Positions 24,567 to 33,694 of a DNA stretch of 64,000 nt are shown piece after piece (position 1 is the stretch's first letter; every line of letters starts with the position of its first letter). The translations under genes were made by a program, and so were the position numbers. The notes below the pieces were generated by a model, which saw only the letters and a list, made by a program, of their open reading frames with translations, had not been told where the DNA came from and ran no database searches. The stretch is taken from NCBI RefSeq assembly GCF_030116705.1, contig NZ_JAOTIK010000005.1, positions 1-64,000 of the forward strand, in the 5' to 3' direction. Source of the DNA: Streptomyces sp. ML-6 (GTDB lineage Bacteria > Actinomycetota > Actinomycetes > Streptomycetales > Streptomycetaceae).

Positions 24567-25121
24567 ATGCCCGCCAAGACCACCACCCCCGCACCCCCGG
24601 CCGCCGCGGTAACCAAGGACGCCCACTGGGCTGCCACCCGGGAGCGGCTCCGCAACCGGACCCGGGCCACCGTCGCACTGACCATCTGCGACGACCTTGA
24701 CGCCCGAGTCGCGCTGGAGTCCGCCAAGCACACGCTGCGCCGCATCAAGGCCGCGGCTGAGGAGCGGATCGACGACGCGACCGGGCCGGAGGCCATCGCT
24801 GCCGCAGAGAAGGACGTCGCGGACGCGCAGGAGGCGTACGACGCCGCGGCGATCGTCCTGCGGTTCCAGGCACTGCCCCGCCTGGAGTTCGAGGCCCTGC
24901 GGAAGTCGCACCCGGCGACGGAAGAACAGGCCGAGGACGGTCACGACATCAACGTGGAGTCCCTCGGCCCGGAGCTGATTGCCGCCGCCTCCGTGGACGG
25001 CATGACCGTTGAGGACGCCCGCGAGTACCTCGACACCTGGTCCGAAGCCGAAGCGGCCGCCCTGTTCAACGCCGCATGGGGTGTGCAGGAGACCGCGCGC
25101 ATGGACCTGGGAAAAGGCTGA
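24567..25121 (+). CDS. Tail assembly chaperone (G-type frame)
   Basis: A 184-residue helical, acidic protein between the tail tube and tape measure genes, the standard place of the gpG chaperone. Its last codons contain GGGAAAA in the correct frame for -1 slippage. The unshifted product stops at 25121. Confidence 0.8.
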   Translation: MPAKTTTPAPPAAAVTKDAHWAATRERLRNRTRATVALTICDDLDARVALESAKHTLRRIKAAAEERIDDATGPEAIAAAEKDVADAQEAYDAAAIVLRFQALPRLEFEALRKSHPATEEQAEDGHDINVESLGPELIAAASVDGMTVEDAREYLDTWSEAEAAALFNAAWGVQETARMDLGKG

Positions 25122-25519
25122 TCCGGGATGAGCGCCTGCGCCGTGAGCTCGAACTCTGCGACCGATGGGGCATCCCGCACTCCCTGTTCCGGGGCATTGG
25201 CGACGGGGGCTGGACGGTCCGCGACCGGGCGAAGGCGCTGGCGTACCTGGAGTACCAGCGGACCGTATGCCCGCAGTGCAACACCCGGTACGACGACTGG
25301 GACCACGGCCAGCCCGGCGAGGAAGACGCCTACGCGGTCAGCGTCCAGCGGTGCGTCGGCTGCCAGGTCATCGCCGACAAGCAGGACGAACTCGCGCGGA
25401 ACACGGGCGACGACCAGCACGGTGTCAAGGTCGCGCTGATCCCCGCAGCAACCGCCGCCGCGCTCGCGGCGCATCGCAGCCTCGCCGACCGGCGGCGCAG
25501 CACCGGCCAGCAGTACTGA
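24567..25519 (+). CDS. Tail assembly chaperone fusion via -1 frameshift (GT-type)
   Basis: Slipping back one base at 25109-25115 joins the first frame to a second, open to 25519: after Leu-Gly-Lys it reads RLIRDERLRRELELCDRWGI. The extension has two Cys pairs (CPQCN and CVGC) suggesting a zinc site and ends LADRRRSTGQQY. Gp G/GT pairs made this way guide tail polymerisation on the tape measure in siphophages. The combined length would be 317 residues. Confidence 0.75.
25109..25115 (+). promoter_or_regulatory. Programmed -1 frameshift slippery site
   Basis: The heptamer G-GGA-AAA is in the zero frame of the chaperone gene six bases before its TGA. Slippage lets Gly and Lys tRNAs re-pair on GGG and AAA, continuing into the second frame. 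Position and form match known tail chaperone frameshifts. Confidence 0.8.
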
Positions 25520-25546
25520 GCAACAGAGAGAGGGGAGGGAGACACG

Positions 25547-28500
25547 GTGGCGAACTGGAACCTGTCAGTGGACCTGCGGGGCCACGGCAACGGCCTTGCC
25601 CAGTCCCTCAAGTCCGCCGCCAAGCACGCCCGGACCCTGGGCTCGGCTGCCCGTACCGCGAAGACCGAGGTCCGTGGGCTCGGCCAGGCATCCCAGGCCG
25701 CGGCCCGGCACATCCGCACCCTCGGCACCACGGCCCGCACCACCGCCCGCCGTCTCAACAGCCTCGGGAACGACGCACGCACCGCCAGCCGCCAGCTGGG
25801 CCGGTACGGAGACGCCGCCCGAACAGCGAACCGGCACGTCAACACCCTCGGCGACCACTCCCGCACCACCGGCCGGCAGCTCGCCCGCATGTCCGGGCAG
25901 ATCGACACCGCCGTCCGAGACCTCCTGCGTCTCGCCCAGGCCGCACAACGGGCCTCCACTCACATGCGGGGGCTCAGCGACCGCGGCGCCCTACGCCGCA
26001 TGACTGCCGACACCGGCCGGCTCCGTCGCCAGCTTGTGGGAGCGGCGACGCTGCTGTCCGGTGGTGCCCTCGTCATGGGCATCGGCGACCTGGTCAAGCA
26101 CGGCAACGAGTACCAGCAGTCGATGAACACCTTCGGCGCGGTCACCGGGGCAACCCAGATGCAGATGCAGCGCGCCGCGGCGACCGCCAGTCAGCTCGGC
26201 AACGACCTGTCCCTTCCCGGGGCGACCGCCGCCGAAGCGGCCGATGCCATGGTCGAGCTCGCGAAGGCCGGTTTCCGGACCGACCAGGCGATCAGCGCCA
26301 CCCGTGCGTCCCTCACCCTCGCCTCCGCCGCCCAGGTCAACGCCGCCGACTCCGCGAAGTACCTCGGCGACATGATGGACCAGTTCGGCATGGGTGCCGA
26401 TCAGGCCGGTGCCGCCGCCGACACCCTTGCCGCGACCGCAAACGCCGCATCCGGCGACATCATCGACATCTACTACGCCATGAAGTACGCCGGCCCCGTC
26501 GCCCACGGCCTCGGCGTCAACATGCAGGAAGCAGCGTCCGCGGTCGGCATGCTCGGCAAGGCCGGCATCCTCGGCCAGACCGCCGGGACCACGCTGCGCG
26601 GCATGATGGCCAACCTCGCGTCCCCAACGAAACAGATGACGCAGGGCCTCGAGGCCATGGGCATTCAGGCATGGGACGCCCAGGGCCGGTTCAAGGGCCT
26701 CCGATACGTCATCGACGGCCTGTCCAAGGCGCAGCACCGCATGACGCAGCAGGACTTCGCCGCTGCGGTGAAGAAGTCCATGGGCAAGCCGGCCATGTCC
26801 GGGGCCATCGCACTCGCCCACCAAGGCGTCGACTCATTCGACGCGCTCATGGCCGCGGTGTCGGAAACCGGGGCCGCCTCCGACATTGCTGCGGCGAAAG
26901 GCAAGGGCCTTGCCGGTGCGATGCTGCAGCTGAAGACCCAGTCGAAGCAGACCGGCCTGGCCATCTACGACGGCATGGCGCCCGGACTGGAGTTCCTGAC
27001 CCGCGGCATCACGTCCGCCCTGGCCAAGGCCACCCCGAAGATCGAGTCCTTTTTCGCCTACCTGAACGACGCCGCGGCGCTGTTCGGCCCGGACATTGCC
27101 GCAGCCGCCCGCAGCACGTTCGCCGACATCGGTGACGCCGCCGACGACATGCTCACCCCGTTCAAGGAGCTCGGCGGAGACGCAGCCGCCTCTTCCCTTC
27201 ACGTCCTCCTGTCGGCCGGCCAGATGGTCGTCGATGTCCTGAAGAACCTCGCCGAGGGCGCCACCCCCGTCGTATCCGCCCTGGGCGACATCGCCGGGGA
27301 GGGCAGCGGTGTGGCGGGCTCCCTCGATATTGCGGTCGTGGCCCTGGACGCTGCAGCCGAAGCCGTGTCGTTCCTGTCCCAAATCCTCGGCCCCATCGGG
27401 CACCTCATCGGCGGACTCGTCTCCGGATTCGGGGCACTGCCCGGCCCCGTACAGTCCGCAGTCCTCGCAATGCTCCTGATGCGCCGCGTCGGCCCGGTGA
27501 TCCAGTCCACCGCGACGGGCATCGGCACCCGCCTCACCGGCGCCTACCGGTCCCTGAACGCGCAAATGGCCGTACAGCGGAGCCTGGCCGCATCGTCCGG
27601 AGCGACCCTGTCCCGATTCGGTGCAGGCCTCGCCGTCCTCCAGACACGCGTCCCCGCCATCGGGGCGATGGGAGCGAGCTTCCGCACTGCGACAGCTGGC
27701 GCTACCGGGTTCGGCGCCGCGCTACGCGGCGTAAGCGCAGCAGCCGGAGCCGGGCTGCGCGCCGGAATGGGCGGCCTCATGGGGGCCCTCGGGGGCCCGT
27801 GGGGTGTTGCCATCATGGGCGCCACCATGCTGCTCGGCACGTACCTCACAGCGCAGCAGGACGCCGCCGCAGCAGCATCCCAGCACAAGGCATCCGTGGA
27901 TGGGCTGACGTCGGCGCTCCGCGAATCGAACGGGGCGATCAGCGAGAACGTGCGCACGCAGGCCGCGCAGACCCTGGCCGACACGAAGCTCCAGCAGAAG
28001 GCCATCGGCATCAACACGACGCTGATGCAGGTCCTCGGAAGGAAGGGGCACACCCTTCAGGAGGTCACGGACGCCTACTTGGGGCAGCGCGGCAGCATCA
28101 AGGACCTCGCCAAGGAGATGCAGTCCCTAGCGAAGGCGGAACTCGACGAGGGCGGCGACGGGGCGCTGCAGCGGGCCGGCGAGTACGGGATGGCGGCCAA
28201 GGCGCTGCGCGGCATGTCCGGAGACGCGAAGACTGCCGCGAAGAACGCCAAGGACCTCGACAACGCGGTGTCCGGGCGAGGCGCCACCGCCTACAGCCGC
28301 CTGAAGGATGCCGTCAGCGCTCTCGCCGACAAGACCGCGGACGCCGACTCCCGCACCCGGGCCCTGCGAGACGCCCTCGACCTGCTGTCCGGCGGGTCTG
28401 TCAGTCTGCAGGCCGCTCAGGCCCGGGTGAATGAGGCGGTCACCCAGGCGAACGAAGCCATGGCCGCCGGCGTCGACCGTGCCGACGGGTGGGGGAAGGC

Positions 28501-30757
28501 GCTCATCGGGGCGAACGGGGCCCTGGACACCACGACGAAGAACGGGCAGAGCCTGTTCAACACCCTGAACTCGATCGCGGACAGCTCATCGTCCGCCGCC
28601 GTGGCCGCGTACGACTTCGCCCAGTCGCAGGGCAAGACCGTTCCGCAGTCCGTGGCGGCGGCGACGAAGGAGATGCAAGCCGCCCGTGACTCGGCAGTCA
28701 AGCTCGCCCAGGGCTACGGACTGAGCCAGAAGCAGGCCGCCGGGGTCGCCGACGCGATGGGCCTGATCCCCGGACGGGTCAGCATCCTCCTGCAGACCGA
28801 GGGCGTCGACACCGCGCTCGCAGAGCTGATGGGTGTGCAAGCCGAATTTGAGCGGATGCCAAAGGCGAAGACCATCAAGGTCGACGCGCTGGGAGCGGAG
28901 GCGAAGAAGGAACTCGAGGACATCGGGTACAAGATCCAGCTGATCCCGGGGACCCGCGAGTACAAAATCACCGCCCCGACAAAGGCGGCCCGCGCCGAGT
29001 TGGACCTCCTCATCGCGAAGCTCGGTCAGACCAACGGCAAGACCCTCGACATCAAGGCGCCCACCGGCAAGGTCAAGGCCGAGCTGCAGACGATCCAGGA
29101 CAAGGTCCGCGCCACCAAGGGCAAGACGCTCAACATCAAGGCCCCCACCCAGGAAGCCCGCCAGAACCTGGAAGCCCTCGGCTTCAAAATCAAGAACACC
29201 AAGGGCAAGACCGTCACGATCAGCGTCCCGACCGGAGACGCCACCCGCAACGCCGCGATCATCCAGTCCGCCATCAACAACATCCGCGGCAAGTCCGTCA
29301 GCATCTACCTCAATTACAAGAAGACCGGGAACGACCGCGACGCCAACGGCGTCCCCGACATGGTCCAGGCACCGCAGGCCCACGGCTCCGTCTTGGACTT
29401 CTACGCAAACGGGGGCACGAACCGGCGTGGCATCCGGGAGAACCACACCGCGCAGATCGCACCTGCCGGCGCCTGGCGGGTCTGGGCCGAGGAAGAGACC
29501 GGGGGAGAGGCGTACATCCCCCTCGCCGCCTCCAAGCGCGGCCGCTCCCGCGCCATCACGGAGGAGACGATCCGGCGCCTCGGCGGCGACCCCCGCAGCG
29601 TCCAGTGGAACGCTGACGGGAACGTCACCGACTGGACGTACGACCCCGCCTCCGGATCGCTGTACTCGTCGTCCGACGCAGGGCAGGCCGCCCACAAGAC
29701 GAAGAAGGTCAAGTACAAGGTCAAGGGCAAGACGAAGACCAAGGAAGTCGAGTACTTCGACCTCGCAGCCCTCGAGAAGAAGCTGAAGGCGAACTCCAAG
29801 GCCACCGCCACCTGGGCAAAGAACCTCAGCACGGTCGCGGACCGGGCCGGAGCCGATGTCGCCGACGCTCTCGCTGCGATGGGCGAAGACGGAATCAAGC
29901 TCACCGCGAAGATGGCCAAGGGCTCCACTAAGTACGTCAACGACATGGCCAAGGCGCTGCGCGGCCTCGCCGCCACCGCAAAGGCGTCGCTGACCGACTA
30001 CACCCGGCAGCTATCGAAGGCGAACACCGCCGACGCCACCTTTGCGAAGAATCTGATCACGCTGTCCGCGAAGGGGTACGGCGACCTCGCCAAGCAGCTC
30101 GCCGCCCAGGGCGACCAAGCCGCCATGGAACTTGCCGCGGCAGCGGTGAAGGACAGCAAGAAGGCGTCCTCGGCCAACACCGCCGCGAAAACAGCGAACA
30201 ACGCGCTCACCTCGGACCAGGCGCAGCAGCTCGTCGCCATCATCGCCGCCGTCAAGACCAGCAAGACCGGCCTGCACACCGTCGCGGACACGACCGGGTT
30301 TGGCGAGGACGAGATCATCACCATCGCCAACAAGGCGAAAAGCCAGATCAGCGGCGCCCTCGGCTCCCGGGCCACGAAGTTCCTCGCCGACCTGGCCCGC
30401 GCCAACAAGGGCCTCTCGTACGCGAACGGCGGGATCCGGGAGGGCATCTACGCCACCCGCGGCGGGGCAGTGACCTTCGCGGAGCCGTCCACGGGCGGCG
30501 AGGCATACATCCCGCTCGGCGCGAACAAGCGCCGCGCCGCCACCAACGTGCTGCGAGACGTCGCCAGCCGGTTCGGGGTCGGCCTCACCGACATGTCCGC
30601 GACCCGACCGGTCGTCATTGTCCGCGACGGCGGAGATACCCACGTCACCGTCACCGCGGTCCGCACCGGGGCATCCGCGTCGGACATCGGATCGCAGGTC
30701 GGCCGCAGCGTGCGACGTGCTCGCAGGGGAGGGGTGAATGCTCGTGCCGCTGCCTGA
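25547..30757 (+). CDS. Tape measure protein
   Basis: A 1736-residue protein, the longest in the window, implying a tail of roughly 260 nm at about 0.15 nm per residue. An N-terminal helical Arg/Thr-rich repeat (TARRLNSLGNDARTASRQLG) precedes a TP901-like tape domain (MVELAKAGFRTDQAISATRA, KYLGDMMDQFGMGADQAG). Hydrophobic segments lie at residues ~620-660 and ~745-770. Around residues 1105-1230 there are four ~32-residue repeats of the K-T-x3-K-A-P-T type. GGEAYIPL occurs twice near the C-terminus, as in many tape measures. It sets tail length and enters the host envelope. GTG start with GGGAGGGAG. Confidence 0.9.
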   Translation: MANWNLSVDLRGHGNGLAQSLKSAAKHARTLGSAARTAKTEVRGLGQASQAAARHIRTLGTTARTTARRLNSLGNDARTASRQLGRYGDAARTANRHVNTLGDHSRTTGRQLARMSGQIDTAVRDLLRLAQAAQRASTHMRGLSDRGALRRMTADTGRLRRQLVGAATLLSGGALVMGIGDLVKHGNEYQQSMNTFGAVTGATQMQMQRAAATASQLGNDLSLPGATAAEAADAMVELAKAGFRTDQAISATRASLTLASAAQVNAADSAKYLGDMMDQFGMGADQAGAAADTLAATANAASGDIIDIYYAMKYAGPVAHGLGVNMQEAASAVGMLGKAGILGQTAGTTLRGMMANLASPTKQMTQGLEAMGIQAWDAQGRFKGLRYVIDGLSKAQHRMTQQDFAAAVKKSMGKPAMSGAIALAHQGVDSFDALMAAVSETGAASDIAAAKGKGLAGAMLQLKTQSKQTGLAIYDGMAPGLEFLTRGITSALAKATPKIESFFAYLNDAAALFGPDIAAAARSTFADIGDAADDMLTPFKELGGDAAASSLHVLLSAGQMVVDVLKNLAEGATPVVSALGDIAGEGSGVAGSLDIAVVALDAAAEAVSFLSQILGPIGHLIGGLVSGFGALPGPVQSAVLAMLLMRRVGPVIQSTATGIGTRLTGAYRSLNAQMAVQRSLAASSGATLSRFGAGLAVLQTRVPAIGAMGASFRTATAGATGFGAALRGVSAAAGAGLRAGMGGLMGALGGPWGVAIMGATMLLGTYLTAQQDAAAAASQHKASVDGLTSALRESNGAISENVRTQAAQTLADTKLQQKAIGINTTLMQVLGRKGHTLQEVTDAYLGQRGSIKDLAKEMQSLAKAELDEGGDGALQRAGEYGMAAKALRGMSGDAKTAAKNAKDLDNAVSGRGATAYSRLKDAVSALADKTADADSRTRALRDALDLLSGGSVSLQAAQARVNEAVTQANEAMAAGVDRADGWGKALIGANGALDTTTKNGQSLFNTLNSIADSSSSAAVAAYDFAQSQGKTVPQSVAAATKEMQAARDSAVKLAQGYGLSQKQAAGVADAMGLIPGRVSILLQTEGVDTALAELMGVQAEFERMPKAKTIKVDALGAEAKKELEDIGYKIQLIPGTREYKITAPTKAARAELDLLIAKLGQTNGKTLDIKAPTGKVKAELQTIQDKVRATKGKTLNIKAPTQEARQNLEALGFKIKNTKGKTVTISVPTGDATRNAAIIQSAINNIRGKSVSIYLNYKKTGNDRDANGVPDMVQAPQAHGSVLDFYANGGTNRRGIRENHTAQIAPAGAWRVWAEEETGGEAYIPLAASKRGRSRAITEETIRRLGGDPRSVQWNADGNVTDWTYDPASGSLYSSSDAGQAAHKTKKVKYKVKGKTKTKEVEYFDLAALEKKLKANSKATATWAKNLSTVADRAGADVADALAAMGEDGIKLTAKMAKGSTKYVNDMAKALRGLAATAKASLTDYTRQLSKANTADATFAKNLITLSAKGYGDLAKQLAAQGDQAAMELAAAAVKDSKKASSANTAAKTANNALTSDQAQQLVAIIAAVKTSKTGLHTVADTTGFGEDEIITIANKAKSQISGALGSRATKFLADLARANKGLSYANGGIREGIYATRGGAVTFAEPSTGGEAYIPLGANKRRAATNVLRDVASRFGVGLTDMSATRPVVIVRDGGDTHVTVTAVRTGASASDIGSQVGRSVRRARRGGVNARAAA

Positions 30758-31649
30758 GCTCACTGACTGGCAGTACGAACTCGGGGGCGTCCTCATGGGC
30801 GCCGGTACCCCGGTGCAGGTCATGGAGACGACCGGCCTGGGCCGGCCACCGGTCCGGGACAACGACGCCGACCAGCCGTCCATGGACGGGGCGTTCGCCG
30901 GCCCCGACTACTACGCCGCCCGGCAAGTCCAGTTCGATGCCGCCGTCCGTATCCCCGGCGATCCGGCCGCCTGCCACGACGTGGTGGCCGCTCTGCAGGC
31001 TTCCGCCGACGATCCGCTTGTACGGCTCGGGGGCGGGGTGACGATGCCGCTGCGCATCAAGCGCCCCGGCCGGCCTGTGAAGGTCCTCAACGGGCGTCTG
31101 CGACGGGTCGATCCCGAGTTCAAGCAGGTCATTCACGGCTACGTCCCCCTCGACCTGGAGTTCATCGCCACCGACCCGACGTACTACGCCGACGAGGAGA
31201 CGACCACTGAGATCCCGCTCGGCTGGCTGACCGGCGGAGGATTCGCCGCCCCCGTCGTCGCGCCGATCTTCGTGCAGTCGGGGACGACGGCTGCCGATCG
31301 GCCCGGCTGGGTCACCAACCAGGGGACCACCCCCGCGTGGCCTGTCATCCGGATCACTGGCCCCGTCGCCACAGTCACCGTCACCCACGTCGCATCCGGC
31401 CGGCAGCTGTCCATGCCGACGCTGAACCTCACCTCGAGCAGCCAGTGGGTCGAGGTCGACACCCGGCCCGGCTACCGCGCCGTCCGTCGGGAGAACGGCG
31501 GCAACGCCTCCACGCTGCTCTCCCCTTCCTCGCGCGTCGACCTGTTCTCCCTGCCGCCCGGCCAGTCCGAGATGCGCTGGACCGGCTTCGACAACACGAA
31601 CACCGCCCGCATGCGCCTGACCTGGCGCGACGCCTACACCGCCCTCTGA
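30738..31649 (+). CDS. Distal tail protein (Dit-like)
   Basis: A 303-residue protein directly after the tape measure. It opens with VPLPELTDWQYELGGVLMGA, and contains FQ-like (AARQVQFDAAVRIPGD) and PLDLEFIATDPTYY, the features of siphovirus Dit/tail-component proteins that form the hub at the tail tip. ATG lies inside the last codons of the tape measure gene. Confidence 0.75.
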   Translation: MLVPLPELTDWQYELGGVLMGAGTPVQVMETTGLGRPPVRDNDADQPSMDGAFAGPDYYAARQVQFDAAVRIPGDPAACHDVVAALQASADDPLVRLGGGVTMPLRIKRPGRPVKVLNGRLRRVDPEFKQVIHGYVPLDLEFIATDPTYYADEETTTEIPLGWLTGGGFAAPVVAPIFVQSGTTAADRPGWVTNQGTTPAWPVIRITGPVATVTVTHVASGRQLSMPTLNLTSSSQWVEVDTRPGYRAVRRENGGNASTLLSPSSRVDLFSLPPGQSEMRWTGFDNTNTARMRLTWRDAYTAL

Positions 31650-31661
31650 GGAGCGCACACC

Positions 31662-32597
31662 ATGGCCCTTTTCCCCGTGCCGATCCTCACGAACGGCGCC
31701 ACGCACTCCGCCCAGCAGTTCCGCATGATGGTCCGCGACCTCGTGTCCGGCGCCGAAGGGATCACGCAAGGAACCGACCTCAAGGTCACCCAGCTCGCCA
31801 CCCCCGGCACCAGCGTCCAGGTCGGCGACGGTTCCGGAGTCGTCCGCGGACGCGTCAACGCCTTCCAGGGCACGTACTCCGTCTGCAACATCGGCGCCGC
31901 CACCGTCCCGATCGCAGCCACTGGCGGCACCGCACGCTCGGACATGGTCATCCTCCGCGTCGAGGACCCCGAGTACGAGGGCACCCTCAACCCCGTCGTC
32001 GACCAGATCAACTACTTCCAGGTCATCTCGAACGTCTCGTCCAGCGCGACGACAATCCCCGACGGCCGGACAGGTATCCCCCTGGCCCGGATCGACATCC
32101 CCGCGTCGACGTCCACGATCACCAACGCCATGATCAAGGACATCCGGCAGGTGGCAGCACCCCGTCGGGAGAGCCGACTGTGGACCCAGTCCCCGACAGC
32201 CCTCTCAACCGAGATCACCGGCAGCGCCAGTGTCTTCTCCTACTTCACGACCGCGGCCGGATGGACCATCCCGATCCCGGCCTGGGCCAGCACCGTCCGC
32301 ATCACCATCACCACGTCCCAGATCCGGTACTCCACCGCCCCCTACTACGGGGGCCTGCGTGCCACCTTCGGCTCCTCGCTCACCGTGCAGCCCGTCAACC
32401 TCGACGACAACCAGTCCGGGATCCGCCGCGGAACCGTCGCGGCCGCCGACACCCTCACCATCCCCGACGCCTACCGCGGCACCAGCCAGCTCCTGCGCCT
32501 CCAGGCCGCCGGGTACACCGGCAACACCGGAAAGGTCGGCGTCGACGGCAGCACGACGCTCATTGCACAGGTCGAGTTCGAAGAGGCCGCCCGGTGA
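31662..32597 (+). CDS. Minor tail protein
   Basis: A 311-residue beta-rich protein (LFPVPILTNGATHSAQQFR, VGDGSGVVRGRVNAFQGTYS, TAARSDMVILRVED-like core). The N-terminal part resembles tail-tip proteins with hydrolase-like or carbohydrate-binding jelly-roll ends in Streptomyces phages. A role in adsorption is likely from position; ends in a GTGA overlap. Confidence 0.6.
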   Translation: MALFPVPILTNGATHSAQQFRMMVRDLVSGAEGITQGTDLKVTQLATPGTSVQVGDGSGVVRGRVNAFQGTYSVCNIGAATVPIAATGGTARSDMVILRVEDPEYEGTLNPVVDQINYFQVISNVSSSATTIPDGRTGIPLARIDIPASTSTITNAMIKDIRQVAAPRRESRLWTQSPTALSTEITGSASVFSYFTTAAGWTIPIPAWASTVRITITTSQIRYSTAPYYGGLRATFGSSLTVQPVNLDDNQSGIRRGTVAAADTLTIPDAYRGTSQLLRLQAAGYTGNTGKVGVDGSTTLIAQVEFEEAAR

Positions 32598-33694
32598 CCC
32601 CAGTCCCGGACCGGATCCTCACCCAGCACGCCCTGACAGGGGAGTGGCTGTCCCTCGCCCTGCCCGTCGGAGAGCTGGAGTACGGCGACGAGCTCAACGG
32701 CCCTGGCAGTCTCACCGGCACTTTGGCCCCGCGCCTCCTTTCCCAGAGTCCGACCCTCCTTGACCCGGGCACCACGCTCATCTACGTCGAGTCCGCCGGC
32801 CAGCTCCGGTGGGGCGGCCTCGTCTGGGACCTCCGCCCCCAAGGCGACACCCTGCAGATCGAGGCAGCCAGCTGGTCGTCGTACCTGATGCGCCGGTACG
32901 ACGTGGACGGGCAGCTCGGCGGCCGCGGCCCGTACACCTACGCCGACCGCTGCCAGGTCATTCGAGATGTCTGGGCCTACGCGCAGTCCGTCACGGATGG
33001 CAGCCTCGGCGTCGTCGTCGACGCCACCACCTCCACGTCCACCGTCGGCACCCCGGCTGAACGCTACGACAGCAACTGGTGGGACGGGCGCGCGCTCGGC
33101 GACATCGTCGACGACATGGTCTCCGCCGAGGCCAGCCCCGACTACACCTGCACCACCGCCTGGAACGCGGGCAAGACCGCCCCGGTACGCCGGATCCGGC
33201 TCGGCTGGCCACGCCTCGGCGCCCGCCGCACCGACATCACCTTCGCCTCCGGCACGAACATCATCGAAGACCCGGAGATCCCCTTCTCCGGGGACGACTA
33301 CGCTCAGGTCGTCATCGGCATGGGCGCCGGCGACGGCTCGGCGAAGCGCCGCCAGATCTCCGCCGTCCGCAACGGCCGCCTCCGCCTTGAACACGTAGCC
33401 GACTACCCAGAGGTCAAGGGCAACGACGTCCTCGCCTCCCTGACCGCGGCCGAACGCGGCCGCCGCGAGGTCCTCGGCTCCGTCGACCAGATCACCATCC
33501 GCGACACCCCGGCCGCCCCCTTCGGGTCCTGGCAAGTCGGCGACGACGTGTACACCCGCGTCCATAACCCGTGGGTCGACTACGTCGGCTGGCGCCGCAT
33601 CACCGGCTGGACCATCAAACCCGACGCCCCCGGCGGCCCCCAGGCCGTCATCGACCTCAAGCCCGCCGACGCCTACAAGTACGGGGGAGTCTAA
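32594..33694 (+). CDS. Tail tip (Tal/gp28-like) protein
   Basis: A 366-residue protein: LTGEWLSLALPVGELEYGDE and IYVESAGQLRWGGLVWDLR are strands of the hub-like fold seen in the ReqiPepy6 Gp37/Tal-type family, whose members join Dit to the fibre. Position between distal tail and fibre genes fits. Stop overlaps the next ATG. Confidence 0.65.
   Translation: MTPVPDRILTQHALTGEWLSLALPVGELEYGDELNGPGSLTGTLAPRLLSQSPTLLDPGTTLIYVESAGQLRWGGLVWDLRPQGDTLQIEAASWSSYLMRRYDVDGQLGGRGPYTYADRCQVIRDVWAYAQSVTDGSLGVVVDATTSTSTVGTPAERYDSNWWDGRALGDIVDDMVSAEASPDYTCTTAWNAGKTAPVRRIRLGWPRLGARRTDITFASGTNIIEDPEIPFSGDDYAQVVIGMGAGDGSAKRRQISAVRNGRLRLEHVADYPEVKGNDVLASLTAAERGRREVLGSVDQITIRDTPAAPFGSWQVGDDVYTRVHNPWVDYVGWRRITGWTIKPDAPGGPQAVIDLKPADAYKYGGV

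Noticed and set aside
31319..31362. A sixth copy of the late promoter module
   Set aside because: CCAGGGGACC with GATCAC downstream resembles the module, but the AAC end is missing, the spacing differs, and it lies in the middle of a tail gene with no start nearby.
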